From Molanna angustata (lineage: Eukaryota > Arthropoda > Insecta > Trichoptera > Molannidae), in NCBI GenBank assembly GCA_963576475.1, contig OY754977.1, forward strand, positions 12,638,854 to 12,702,853: a stretch of 64,000 nucleotides of DNA, read 5' to 3'. The translations under genes and the position numbers were made by a program. Numbering within the stretch: the stretch's first letter is position 1; each line of letters starts with the position of its first letter. Of the stretch, positions 58,001-64,000 are shown piece by piece. The notes under the pieces were generated by a model. It was not told the origin of the DNA. It saw nothing but the letters and a program-made list of their open reading frames with translations, and searched no databases.

Positions 58001-61000
58001 TTGTAATAAGTAGTTAAAATTGCTTTCTTTATACTTCATGTACCTGTATTAAACAAAATGGAACAGAAATTATGGTACTAACTATTTTTTCTTCCTTCAA
58101 ATGTTCCGAGAAATCCTTCTTGACGATATCAGCATACGCCATTAGTACTTTGACAATAGTCTTGGCGAATCTCTTCATGTACCTCTTCCATATCTCAGGA
58201 TCTGGACATTCTAGTTTCGAGACAACGTCGAAGCACTGCGTCAATTGGGTGAACACATCGACGACTGAATTCGAGAACAGGGCATGCTCACTGGATTTTT
58301 GGAACTGAAAAAATAGAATCCGTATAAATTTATATAACGGAAAAAATGTTTCAATGGGTACACAGGCCTTAAGCTGAAGCTTGAATAAGCTGACGATTAA
58401 AAAATGTCAATCAGGAATCTTCAATAAATGATACATCTCAAACAGCATGAAAATCAGTGATATAGTTAAAAGTCTGACTCAAGTTAGGATAAATATACCA
58501 TACACTTCATTTTACTGCCTTTATGAATTACAATACAAAAGGAAACTTGCAATTAACAAAAAATTAAGAAAATTGCATAAGTAAATATTCATTATATAGC
58601 AAAATATATTATGTAGTTATAATTAAATAATAGAGAAACAATTTCAAAATGATTTTGATAAACACAGTGGAAGTTGTAAAGTGTAAATTTATTTTATTTA
58701 TAAAACTATATAAAATAACAGTTGTTTGTACTTCCGCTAGTGTTGTCCGACCGAAACTTCGGCTTCGGCTTCGGCCACCTTCGGCCAAAAATAAGACCTT
58801 CGGCTTCGGCCAAAAATAACCCGAATTTTCGGCTGAAGCCGAAGCTTTTTGTCAGCCGCTAAAAACAGTCAAAACTTGTAAAAACATGCGCGAACATGAC
58901 ATGTGTAGCGGGTGTATAGATTCGGCCGGCCCAGTGTCGCGTGCCGACTGTCGACAGAAACAAAACAAGGGTGCTCAGTAGTTAGATATCTAACCAACTA
59001 AGTCACAAAAGCAGATTATTTATTATTTTAATCGATTTTTTTAGTAAACTCAAACCTTCGGCTTCGGCCGAAGGTTACGGCTAAGGCCGAACAATAGGCT
59101 TTGGCTTCGGCCAAAATCTGATCTTTGGTCGGACACTAGTTCTAAGAGGATAATATGGTTTGTGTTGCATTGCACCCCCCTGCTCACGAACTGAAATAAA
59201 ATTAAATTTATTTATTTATTTATTGTATTTAGTAGAATTGTTTTATTATGAAATCAAATGAGTTAGGTAATTTAATTTTGAAAATATTACGTTAAAACAA
59301 TGAATGCAGAGAGTTTTTTCGCAGCTCACCTACTCCATCTTATATAGAGACGTTATAGAAGCATGTCTTCGATAACGTCAACCCTGGGATGACTGTTCTT
59401 CAGACAACATAACGACACTATCTAGCTTATATATTTTATACCACTAATATACATAGTACTAAACCTCTATGATAGTGAGTTTTGGTATGATGTACATACC
59501 TATACGGAGTGAGTTATTTTAAATATAAAAAAATAAAATAAAAAGTATTACATTTTTCAAAGTTTATATTGAAAAATCCCTCACTTCCTGACCAACAGGG
59601 TGGTGGATGCCTGGAATAGTTTACCGTATAAGGTTGTGAGTGCTGGGACACTCAATCAATTTAAAAACAGATTGGATGCACATTACAAAAATAAGCGCAT
59701 GATACAGGCCCATCAGCAATAGCTGCCTGCCTGTTAACTAATAATAATAATAATAATAAATCGTATGATTATTTCAGGTGTCTTCAACTATTGGTTGCGG
59801 TGTCAAAAAATATTCATACTCTAGTAAAAAAAATCTTCACTTTTCTCTAGCCGTACCGGTACGGCCATACTTCGATTTGCAATGACATTTCCTGCCGTAC
59901 GGGTACGGCCATACTGTCTTAAGAGGTTAAAGGAAGTCGAGCACCCCGTCAGCGGTTTATTGGTACTTGATCCAAGCTTGAAAGGCGGGCCCCCCTCTGT
60001 TGATGTTGGACCAGTATGAAAACGATGAATAATTAAAAATATACTAACCCCATCTTTCTTATCTCTATTATAGGCTCCATTGAGGTATTCCAAAGATACA
60101 TCGTCGTTTTCGTTGAGCCATTGCATCACAAACGGCTCGAACCAGGCTGGGTATTCTGGGACTGCACCACAATACGGGGGTACATCCTTGACATAATTTG
60201 CGTGCAGCCATTTCACCTTAAATACAAATAAACATTATTTAATATGTGACATCTTGCATAGTAGGTATTTCTTATTTTGCAGTTTCAATCTTGGAGATTG
60301 GAAGGCAGCAAAGTGATGCAGCCCTTCATCTATAAGAGGTGCATACACTTAATGCTGTGGCACATCTGTTCCAGATACTCCCGGCGAGGAAACCTTCTGC
60401 CATTTGATCCTTCAACCATTCTTTCCAATATGATTTGTAGGAGATCCTCATGGCGCAACACATAGTATTTTGTAAGAAGTTTATAAAACTATTTTAAAGT
60501 AGGCAATCATTTAAAAAATAAGTCATAATTATAATGTAAAAGACAGATAATTTTAAAATTGGATAAGGTTTAGGATAAGGTTTAGTTTAATAAGTATGGT
60601 ACTTATAAATATTCTGTTAAACCAAGGCAATCATAGAACCAAGAAATGTGTAAAATAAAGGAGGTAAAATGAACTATTCATGGTTGTTGTAAATCTTAAA
60701 AGCAATAGCAAAAAATACAACGATGATAGTTACCTTAAAGTGTAGATTCATATAAGCGGAAGACTTGCAAAGGCGATGCTGCTCGTGTTCTTCTAATGCA
60801 TACTTCATATCCACAGCAAACAGTGACCACATAGTGGCTGCCGATAGCTGAAATCATTGTTCATAAATGCGTAAGAATATTATATAGCAAATATTATATT
60901 TGAGACTAATTGAGATATGATAAACACAAGATGTGATTAAACAATGTAAATTTGAAACATTCTTTGTATTTTGTTGAATTCTTGTCATTTTGTGGAGGTT

Positions 61001-63689
61001 ATTCTTATAGTTGTCATAGTTAACATATTGTAAATTAATCAAAGAAGATATTTTATAATAAAACACAGTCAAATTACCTGTCCAATATTAAGTTCCTGCG
61101 GAAATTGATTTAGTACGGGTGCATAACTATTCCTATCCTCCTCTATCACAGATACGATCAGTGCGATTAGTTTGTGCCAAAAGTCCACAGTGTCTAGCTG
61201 TGGGCCGTGATCCGCAGGGTCACGTTTAGCCTCATTGGGATCCACCTAAACACAATCAACATAAACATATTTAAATACACCCTATAAATATAAATACAGT
61301 CAAGTATTCGGTTAAAGTGAGGAAGAGACATCTAAAGTTGCACATGAACTAGCATTTTTTTGCAAATCTAAAAAATAATGATACGTAAAAGAGTAGTCTG
61401 TAAATAATACACAGATACCAAAAATGATTTGTGCCATTACCTTTCATTGACAATTGTTCTAATCAAGGAATGCTTCAAAGATTTTACGTCAAACATTTTT
61501 ATTAAACGCTTAAAGTATTAAATAAATTTTGAATACAGATTAAACCCTAAATCTAAAGCTCGAATACCATTTGTCATTTATAATACAATTAGTATAGCAA
61601 GATAAAATAAAATGCAAACAAGAAATGTACAATTTTTACCTGAAACTCTCTACCGTAGAGTTCATAGCAGTTCTCAAAGAGAAATTGATATGTTGAGCGC
61701 AGGCAAGCTTTTACACAGTCTTTCACAACAGTTGACGCTCTAGGCGGACTGCTTAATTCTTGAACCTAGAAGAAAAAGCATTTATAAATCAAAAAAGGAA
61801 CTGTTTATGTCAAGTAAAAGACTTTAATGAATGTCCAGATAAACATCATGAGGGAGACATTTTGCTCAACTACCTTCTTCTTCTTAAAGTATCATGTCAG
61901 GTTCCCCTGATGTTGAATGTCACTAGAGAGTATACAACCCTATTTCGGCAGCTCGAAAAAGCTTCTCCACGTTCCTAATTCCCGTCCACTCTCGTATACT
62001 GCGGAGCCATGAAATTCGCTTTCTGCCGACACCCTGTTCCTATTGTATAATTCTTCTGATTCTTTAATGTAGACCTTTGGGTCAGTACTTATATAAACTA
62101 TTTCCTATAGTCTAATTCTTCTTCTTTTATGTAGACCTTTGGGTCAGTTCTTATACAAACTATTCCTACAGTCTAATTTTTCTTCTTTTATGCAGACCTT
62201 TGGGTTAGTTCTATGTAGACCTTTTTTTCCTCGTTTTTTCCCTTAATGATTAAATGAACACAAAGACACGTCGGCCCTCGTGGCTCAGTTGGATAGATAC
62301 CTGACACCTGAGTCAAGGTTCTGGATTTGATTCCCAGTGGAGACACAGTTTTTATTGTGTTTTCAGTCTGCGTCTGTGAGACGATAAATATCAGAAGCCT
62401 CCAGAATGTGGCAATTTGTTAATGGGTACATGTTAAATTAATTTTTGACATAGTAGGTACCTGTTAGTTGACCGTGAAGCAATTAGAAAACATATAGAAA
62501 TTAAGTAATTTATATTTGTCCCCTCTTAATACATGTCCCAAGTATGAAACCTTTTGGATTTTTTCTCTCAACTACCAATCAAGCAAAAATCCCAAAATTT
62601 TATTTTGCGCAGTCCACATGATCTTACAAGATGTTTGTCAATAACTATATAAAAATTAATATATCCAAAAATATACATTTCAGAAAATTATTTTTTAATT
62701 TGTCAAATATACAACTTCACTTATATTAATGGTTTGTTGGTTAATATATAGAGAATATTAATGTTCCCAAATTTTGTTATTTTAGAACACAACACGACAG
62801 CCATTATCACCATCTCTTTATTGCAATTGGCACCTTCGTAGAATGGTATATAAAAATTAAAAAAAAAATATTTCTTACCTTCATTCGGAAAAATGTAATA
62901 CTCGTAAGCAGGTCCACAGTGCTCTTGAGATCCATTAATTTTTCTTGACTAGAAGCCGGGAAGTTGTTTCGGTACATCGAGAGATCTATTCTCAAAGAGT
63001 TGTGAAGTTGATCGAGCAATTTCACAAATTTCTCTTTCTGAAATGTTAAAAAAGATGATTCAATATCAAACAGTAGATATGAAAGTACGTTGGGTATTTG
63101 ATCAAAATTTCTTTCTTAATACTAAACACACAGCTATCCCTTTTGAGGGTTTATGACATCCTTCTCAAGATTTTTTAGATTGTTTTGATAAAACCATTTA
63201 AATTTTGTTTTAAGTTTTTAGCGATTCTTTTAAAGCACAATTATCTTACTTAAGTGATGATGTTGTCATCTCGATATGATTTTTTTAAAGAATGAATTTG
63301 TCCTAATATAAGAAATTAAGTATATGTTATAGGTGAAAAAAATAAGTTGATTCAGGATTCTAAATCCAGTCCACTAGATTATTAATTCAGTGCACTAACT
63401 ATTCTGCCGCCGACCCATCTAAATGTCGTTTACTAGGTTCTAAATTACAAATAATGTCTCTTATTTATCCATAGTAAGTTGCTTTTAAATCTGTGTTTTG
63501 ACACTGTATCATCAGGTAATGGATAGTGCATTTCTTACACCAAAATTGGAAGCAGCGAAGCGGTCACTGGCAGACACAGCTGATGAAGCAGTTGTGTGGG
63601 CGTAGTAAGCGTTGATGTTGGCTAGAAGGGTGCTCATTACGGCTGGTACTCCAGCACACAGATATTTTGTAGAGAGACAGTGGAAATGG
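39921..63689 (-). CDS. unc-13: Unc-13 (Munc13 family), 16 C-terminal coding exons; 5' end outside window
   Basis: Presynaptic priming factor: its MUN domain opens syntaxin and guides SNARE assembly at release sites. Exons: 63689-63539, 63037-62879, 61765-61640, 61245-61078, 60847-60734, 60216-60049, 58304-58083, 55240-55074, 53832-53685, 52782-52651, 52172-52026, 51566-51344, 43056-42958, 41820-41658, 41120-40994, 40085-39921. Total 2479 bases, 825 codons plus stop, all phases consistent. MUN-type sequence includes [85 protein letters not shown] and [20 protein letters not shown], followed by a C2C domain. All splice sites are GT-AG; exons 6 and 7 use the weaker donor GTTAGT. The C1 and C2B domains lie upstream of the window. 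A poly(A) signal lies about 255 bases after the stop. Confidence 0.95.
40189..40501. mobile_element. Non-autonomous hAT transposon, about 313 bp
   Basis: Ends CAGGGCCGGATAAA / TTTATCCGGCCCTG are flanked by identical 8-base duplications CATATATA. The CAGGGCCGG terminus is a common hAT tip. No ORF. It lies in the last unc-13 intron, about 100 bases from the final exon. Confidence 0.92.
42180..42480 (+). mobile_element. LINE remnant, C-terminal cysteine motif
   Basis: [20 protein letters not shown], the C-x2-C...H-x4-C motif found at the end of many insect LINE RNase H/C-terminal regions, followed by non-coding tail. Antisense in an unc-13 intron. Confidence 0.6.
42560..42770 (+). mobile_element. 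Second LINE remnant, C-terminal end
   Basis: The frame near 42650-42768 reads [19 protein letters not shown] then [10 protein letters not shown] and a stop. This is like the end of RTE-type LINEs (Y-x2-x-K-x-x-A-x-D-R-x-x-W-R). Degenerate. Confidence 0.45.
43057..44114. other. unc-13 intron, AT-rich part
   Basis: No feature seen; open frame 43045-43239 on + overlaps the exon edge and is not supported. Confidence 0.5.
44115..44630. mobile_element. Large fold-back element
   Basis: Two inverted arms of about 200 bases. The outer ends TCAATTCATCCAG and CTGGATGAACTGA match as complements, as do ATCCATAGTCTCAGAA / TTTCTGAGACTATGGAT, TTGCCATCCTTATTAA / TTAATAAGGATGGCAA and AAGGTTTTACTAAA / TTTAGTAAGACCTT. 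The spacer is about 100 bases. No ORF. Confidence 0.9.
44740..44834. repeat. Hairpin repeat
   Basis: CTTACTATTTGCA and TATAATCCGA are mirrored as TCGGATTATA and TGCAAATAGTAAG around a 40-base loop. Confidence 0.85.
44840..46355. other. unc-13 intron, AT-rich part
   Basis: No gene or clear repeat seen, apart from a CTTGGAGGAGTAAA word at about 46258 that recurs elsewhere. Confidence 0.5.
46361..46557 (-). repeat. tRNA-derived SINE family A, copy 1
   Basis: The head on - has box A-like TAGCTCAGTTGGT and box B-like GGTTCAATTCCC, within a cloverleaf-like arrangement. The body continues with TAAATATCGTAAG and GACATAGTACCTTTTAGTTA. The same head and body occur at 62272-62473. It has no tRNA 3' end, so it is not a working tRNA gene. 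Confidence 0.8.
46687..48353 (-). mobile_element. Penelope-like element, left copy (inverted partner of 48717-50244)
   Basis: The - frame opens at 48353 with [18 protein letters not shown], the first conserved RT motif of Penelope-like elements. It continues through [29 protein letters not shown] and catalytic YVDD in [10 protein letters not shown] to a GIY-YIG endonuclease ([29 protein letters not shown]). A run of five A, against four in the other copy (about 47043), shifts the frame near the end; the C-terminus continues at 47083-46820. The N-terminal part is missing. The 3' end carries a hammerhead motif. Sense with unc-13. Confidence 0.92.
46727..46785 (-). ncRNA. Hammerhead ribozyme motif of the left Penelope copy
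   Basis: Core CTGATGA, stem II GGAAC-GGTTA-GTTCC, GAAA, a minimal stem III ACCGGT, then the cleavage triplet GTC. Stem I is GTTGAAA...TTTCAAC with an internal loop and a GC/GC base. This is a type I hammerhead as known in Penelope-like retroelements. Identical to the right copy and in sense orientation within the unc-13 intron. Confidence 0.85.
48354..48678 (-). mobile_element. LINE 3' fragment between the Penelope copies
   Basis: On - it carries the same C-terminal coding block as 5646-5868, in different condition, then a 3' UTR with hairpin CCACCTC...GAAGTGG and a TAATAATAAAG tail. It forms the spacer between the two inverted Penelope copies. Confidence 0.75.
48719..50111 (+). CDS. Penelope-like RT / GIY-YIG endonuclease ORF (5'-truncated)
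   Basis: Reverse transcriptase fused to a site-cutting endonuclease, the machinery of Penelope-like retroelements. [37 protein letters not shown] (catalytic), [21 protein letters not shown]. Endonuclease: [17 protein letters not shown] and EHIR, with the GIY and YIG signatures as GVY and YIG. There is no true start codon: the first codon often called is the TTG at 48768, and the frame is open before it. Confidence 0.9.
50146..50204 (+). ncRNA. Hammerhead ribozyme motif of the right Penelope copy
   Basis: Same elements as 46727-46785: stem I GTTGAAA / TTTCAAC, core CTGATGA, stem II, GAAA, ACCGGT, with predicted cleavage after GTC between 50191 and 50192. Confidence 0.85.
50245..51343. other. 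unc-13 intron, between the Penelope copy and exon 12
   Basis: AT-rich; the CT-rich stretch 50640-50730 has a short open frame with no recognised domain. Confidence 0.5.
51823..52001. mobile_element. MITE family M1, copy 2
   Basis: Same terminal repeats as 21347-21526 (TGTCCTATTCTGATTTGT / ACGAATGAGAATAGGACA) and collinear interior. Only 25 bases from unc-13 exon 11. Confidence 0.85.
52215..52530 (-). mobile_element. LINE 3' remnant (CR1-like C-terminus)
   Basis: On -, [20 protein letters not shown], then a short helix and a stop. It matches the F-x-x-x-x-P-x-x-WN-x-LP signature near the end of CR1-like LINE proteins, and is followed by an A-rich tail. Confidence 0.6.
53058..53490 (+). mobile_element. 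Older Penelope-like 3' fragment
   Basis: Collinear with about 49815-50240: [23 protein letters not shown] coding, then a decayed Pro/Thr-rich end, a 3' UTR and a hammerhead. Many substitutions and small indels show that it is older than the inverted pair. Confidence 0.85.
53377..53433 (+). ncRNA. Hammerhead motif in the old Penelope fragment
   Basis: Core CTGAGGA (still within CUGANGA), stem II and GAAACCGGTC are intact, but stem I pairing is partly lost (TTGAA / TTCAA). Activity is doubtful. Antisense in an unc-13 intron. Confidence 0.65.
54058..54592. mobile_element. Possible DNA element with inverted ends ACTCCTCA[T/C]TAAC
   Basis: ACTCCTCATTAACAAG near 54058 is mirrored by CTTGTGTTAGTGAGGAGT near 54575. 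The interior 54146-54395 is repeated at 63752-64000. Confidence 0.5.
54146..54395 (+). repeat. Dispersed direct repeat R1, copy 1
   Basis: About 250 bases highly similar to 63752-64000, including GAGCTTGGGGTCACTTTGAA and GACAGTTAAAAAAATTGAGA. No ORF of note. Confidence 0.85.
54669..54822 (-). repeat. tRNA-derived SINE family B, copy 1
   Basis: The head on - is GTGGCAGAGCAGTGGCTGTA, and further on GAGAGTTTAAATC in the box B position. The body ends in CATTCTTTAAAAAAA. Same layout as 63286-63416. Confidence 0.6.
55369..55485. mobile_element. Fold-back MITE family M2, copy 3 (shortened)
   Basis: Tips GGGGGGCAAGTCTGG and CCAGACTTGCCCC; the internal arms are shorter than in the other copies. Confidence 0.85.
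55631..57465 (-). mobile_element. LINE insertion (Jockey/I group), 5'-truncated, with target duplication
   Basis: Flanked by perfect 10-base duplications TAGATTAAAT at 55621-55630 and 57466-57475. One open frame on - runs from the truncation point to 55655. It encodes [75 protein letters not shown], catalytic YADD in [10 protein letters not shown], and a C-terminal [16 protein letters not shown] motif. The 3' UTR is only about 25 bases and ends GATAAGAAGAAG. The clean frame and perfect duplication indicate a recent insertion in an unc-13 intron, in the same orientation as the gene. Confidence 0.93.
57601..57692 (+). mobile_element. LINE 3' end (Jockey-like)
   Basis: ATTGCCTAATGGCAATAAGC followed by CCGCC and a tail of AAAT repeats. 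This resembles the conserved 3' end of several insect Jockey-type LINEs. No coding part is left. Confidence 0.55.
58738..59138. mobile_element. hAT-like MITE rich in CGGCTTCGGC
   Basis: Ends TAGTGTTGTCCGACC and GGTCGGACACTA. The interior is full of CTTCGGC / GCCGAAG words in both orientations, plus a segment near 58985-59020 that resembles the SINE A head (GACTTAGTTGGTTAGATATC on -). The flanks do not show a clear 8-base duplication. Confidence 0.7.
59585..59761 (+). mobile_element. CR1-type LINE 3' end
   Basis: Reads [20 protein letters not shown], then FKNRLDAHY and a stop at 59720, the classic CR1 C-terminus (F-x-x-R-V-V-x-x-WN-x-LP). A TAA/AAT repeat tail follows. Confidence 0.8.
59851..59913. 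repeat. Duplicated palindromic GC motif
   Basis: GCCGTACCGGTACGGCCATA at about 59851 and GCCGTACGGGTACGGCCATA at about 59893, 42 bases apart. The core CCGTACCGGTACGG is a perfect palindrome. Confidence 0.8.
62067..62225. repeat. Tandem repeat, about 62-bp unit, 2.5 copies
   Basis: Units start ATG[T/C]AGACCTTTGGGT at 62067, 62129 and 62190, with a partial repeat at 62212. In the unc-13 intron between exons 2 and 3 of this window. Confidence 0.9.
62272..62473 (+). repeat. tRNA-derived SINE family A, copy 2
   Basis: Box A-like TGGCTCAGTTGG and box B-like GGTTCTGGATTTGATTCC, with the same body and end (GACATAGTA, CTGTTAGTT) as 46361-46557. Opposite strand. Confidence 0.8.
63286..63416 (-). repeat. 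tRNA-derived SINE family B, copy 2
   Basis: Head GTCGGCGGCAGAATAGTTAG, box B-like GGACTGGATTTAGAATCC, body to CATTCTTTAAAAAAA; diverged from 54669-54822. Confidence 0.55.
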
Positions 63690-63751
63690 CTAGAAAAAAC
63701 AGTAAATATTCAATTAGAATCTGTGGTGTAAAAACCTATTTGTTATTATTT

Positions 63752-64000
63752 ACATTATTTTTTTATTTAAATATTTTATTATGAAAACTTGACAACTCTT
63801 CAATGCCATTTTATAAAAATGATGTGCCTTTTTATCAATTTTAAAATAAAATTTTCAAATTTTAAGTTTTTCTGAGCTTGGGGTCACTTTGAAATATTTG
63901 ACAGTTAAAAAAATTGAGAAGCACTATTCAGATATCCTTCAAAATCTAATGGGGTCTAAGCGAGTAATAGATATACATATTTGCAAAATTTGAAAAGAAT
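63752..64000 (+). repeat. Dispersed direct repeat R1, copy 2 (runs off window)
   Basis: Matches 54146-54395 almost throughout and is still matching at the last base. Confidence 0.85.

Overview
The window is a piece of an AT-rich animal nuclear genome, almost certainly an insect. It has GT-AG introns, metazoan synaptic and chromatin genes, and a dense load of arthropod-type transposable elements. The order cannot be fixed from sequence alone. I found no bacterial, plasmid or viral gene set.

Layout. 1-4700: a CsRn1/Kabuki-type Ty3/gypsy LTR retrotransposon on + (Gag, Pol broken by one base, 3' LTR; 5' LTR outside the window). 4700-9100: SINE, MITE and LINE remnants, a GC-rich island and LTR-like debris. 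9140-11573: a housekeeping-type promoter, then the intronless GPI mannosyltransferase 2 gene (PIG-V) on +. 12791-28126: a five-exon MBD2/3 gene (NuRD methyl-CpG-binding subunit) on -, converging on PIG-V, with introns full of hAT, piggyBac, MITE and LINE copies. 28402-39900: intergenic, with a 1.16-kb DNA transposon 276 bp upstream of the MBD2/3 start codon, a possible two-exon small gene on +, and long AT-rich stretches. 39921-63689: the last 16 coding exons of unc-13 on - (825 codons plus one codon completed from upstream: MUN domain and C-terminal C2C domain); the 5' part of the gene lies beyond base 64000.

The three recognised host genes were read exon by exon with matching splice phases. 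PIG-V builds GPI anchors in the ER, MBD2/3 acts in chromatin, and Unc-13 primes synaptic vesicles. They share no pathway; this is an ordinary chromosomal neighbourhood.

The most interesting structure is in the 8.3-kb unc-13 intron 43057-51343. Two almost identical Penelope-like elements (reverse transcriptase plus GIY-YIG endonuclease) lie head to head around a LINE fragment, and each ends in a hammerhead ribozyme motif. The left copy, with its ribozyme, is in the sense orientation of unc-13. The pre-mRNA could therefore form a ~1.5-kb intronic hairpin and carry a potentially self-cleaving motif. A third, older Penelope copy with a ribozyme core is in another unc-13 intron, and a decayed relic is in an MBD2/3 intron. 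Other points of note: MBD2/3 keeps the residues that let MBD2 read methylated CpG, and its second exon is a frame-neutral cassette holding half of the MBD. Exon coordinates were counted by hand and may be off by one in places.
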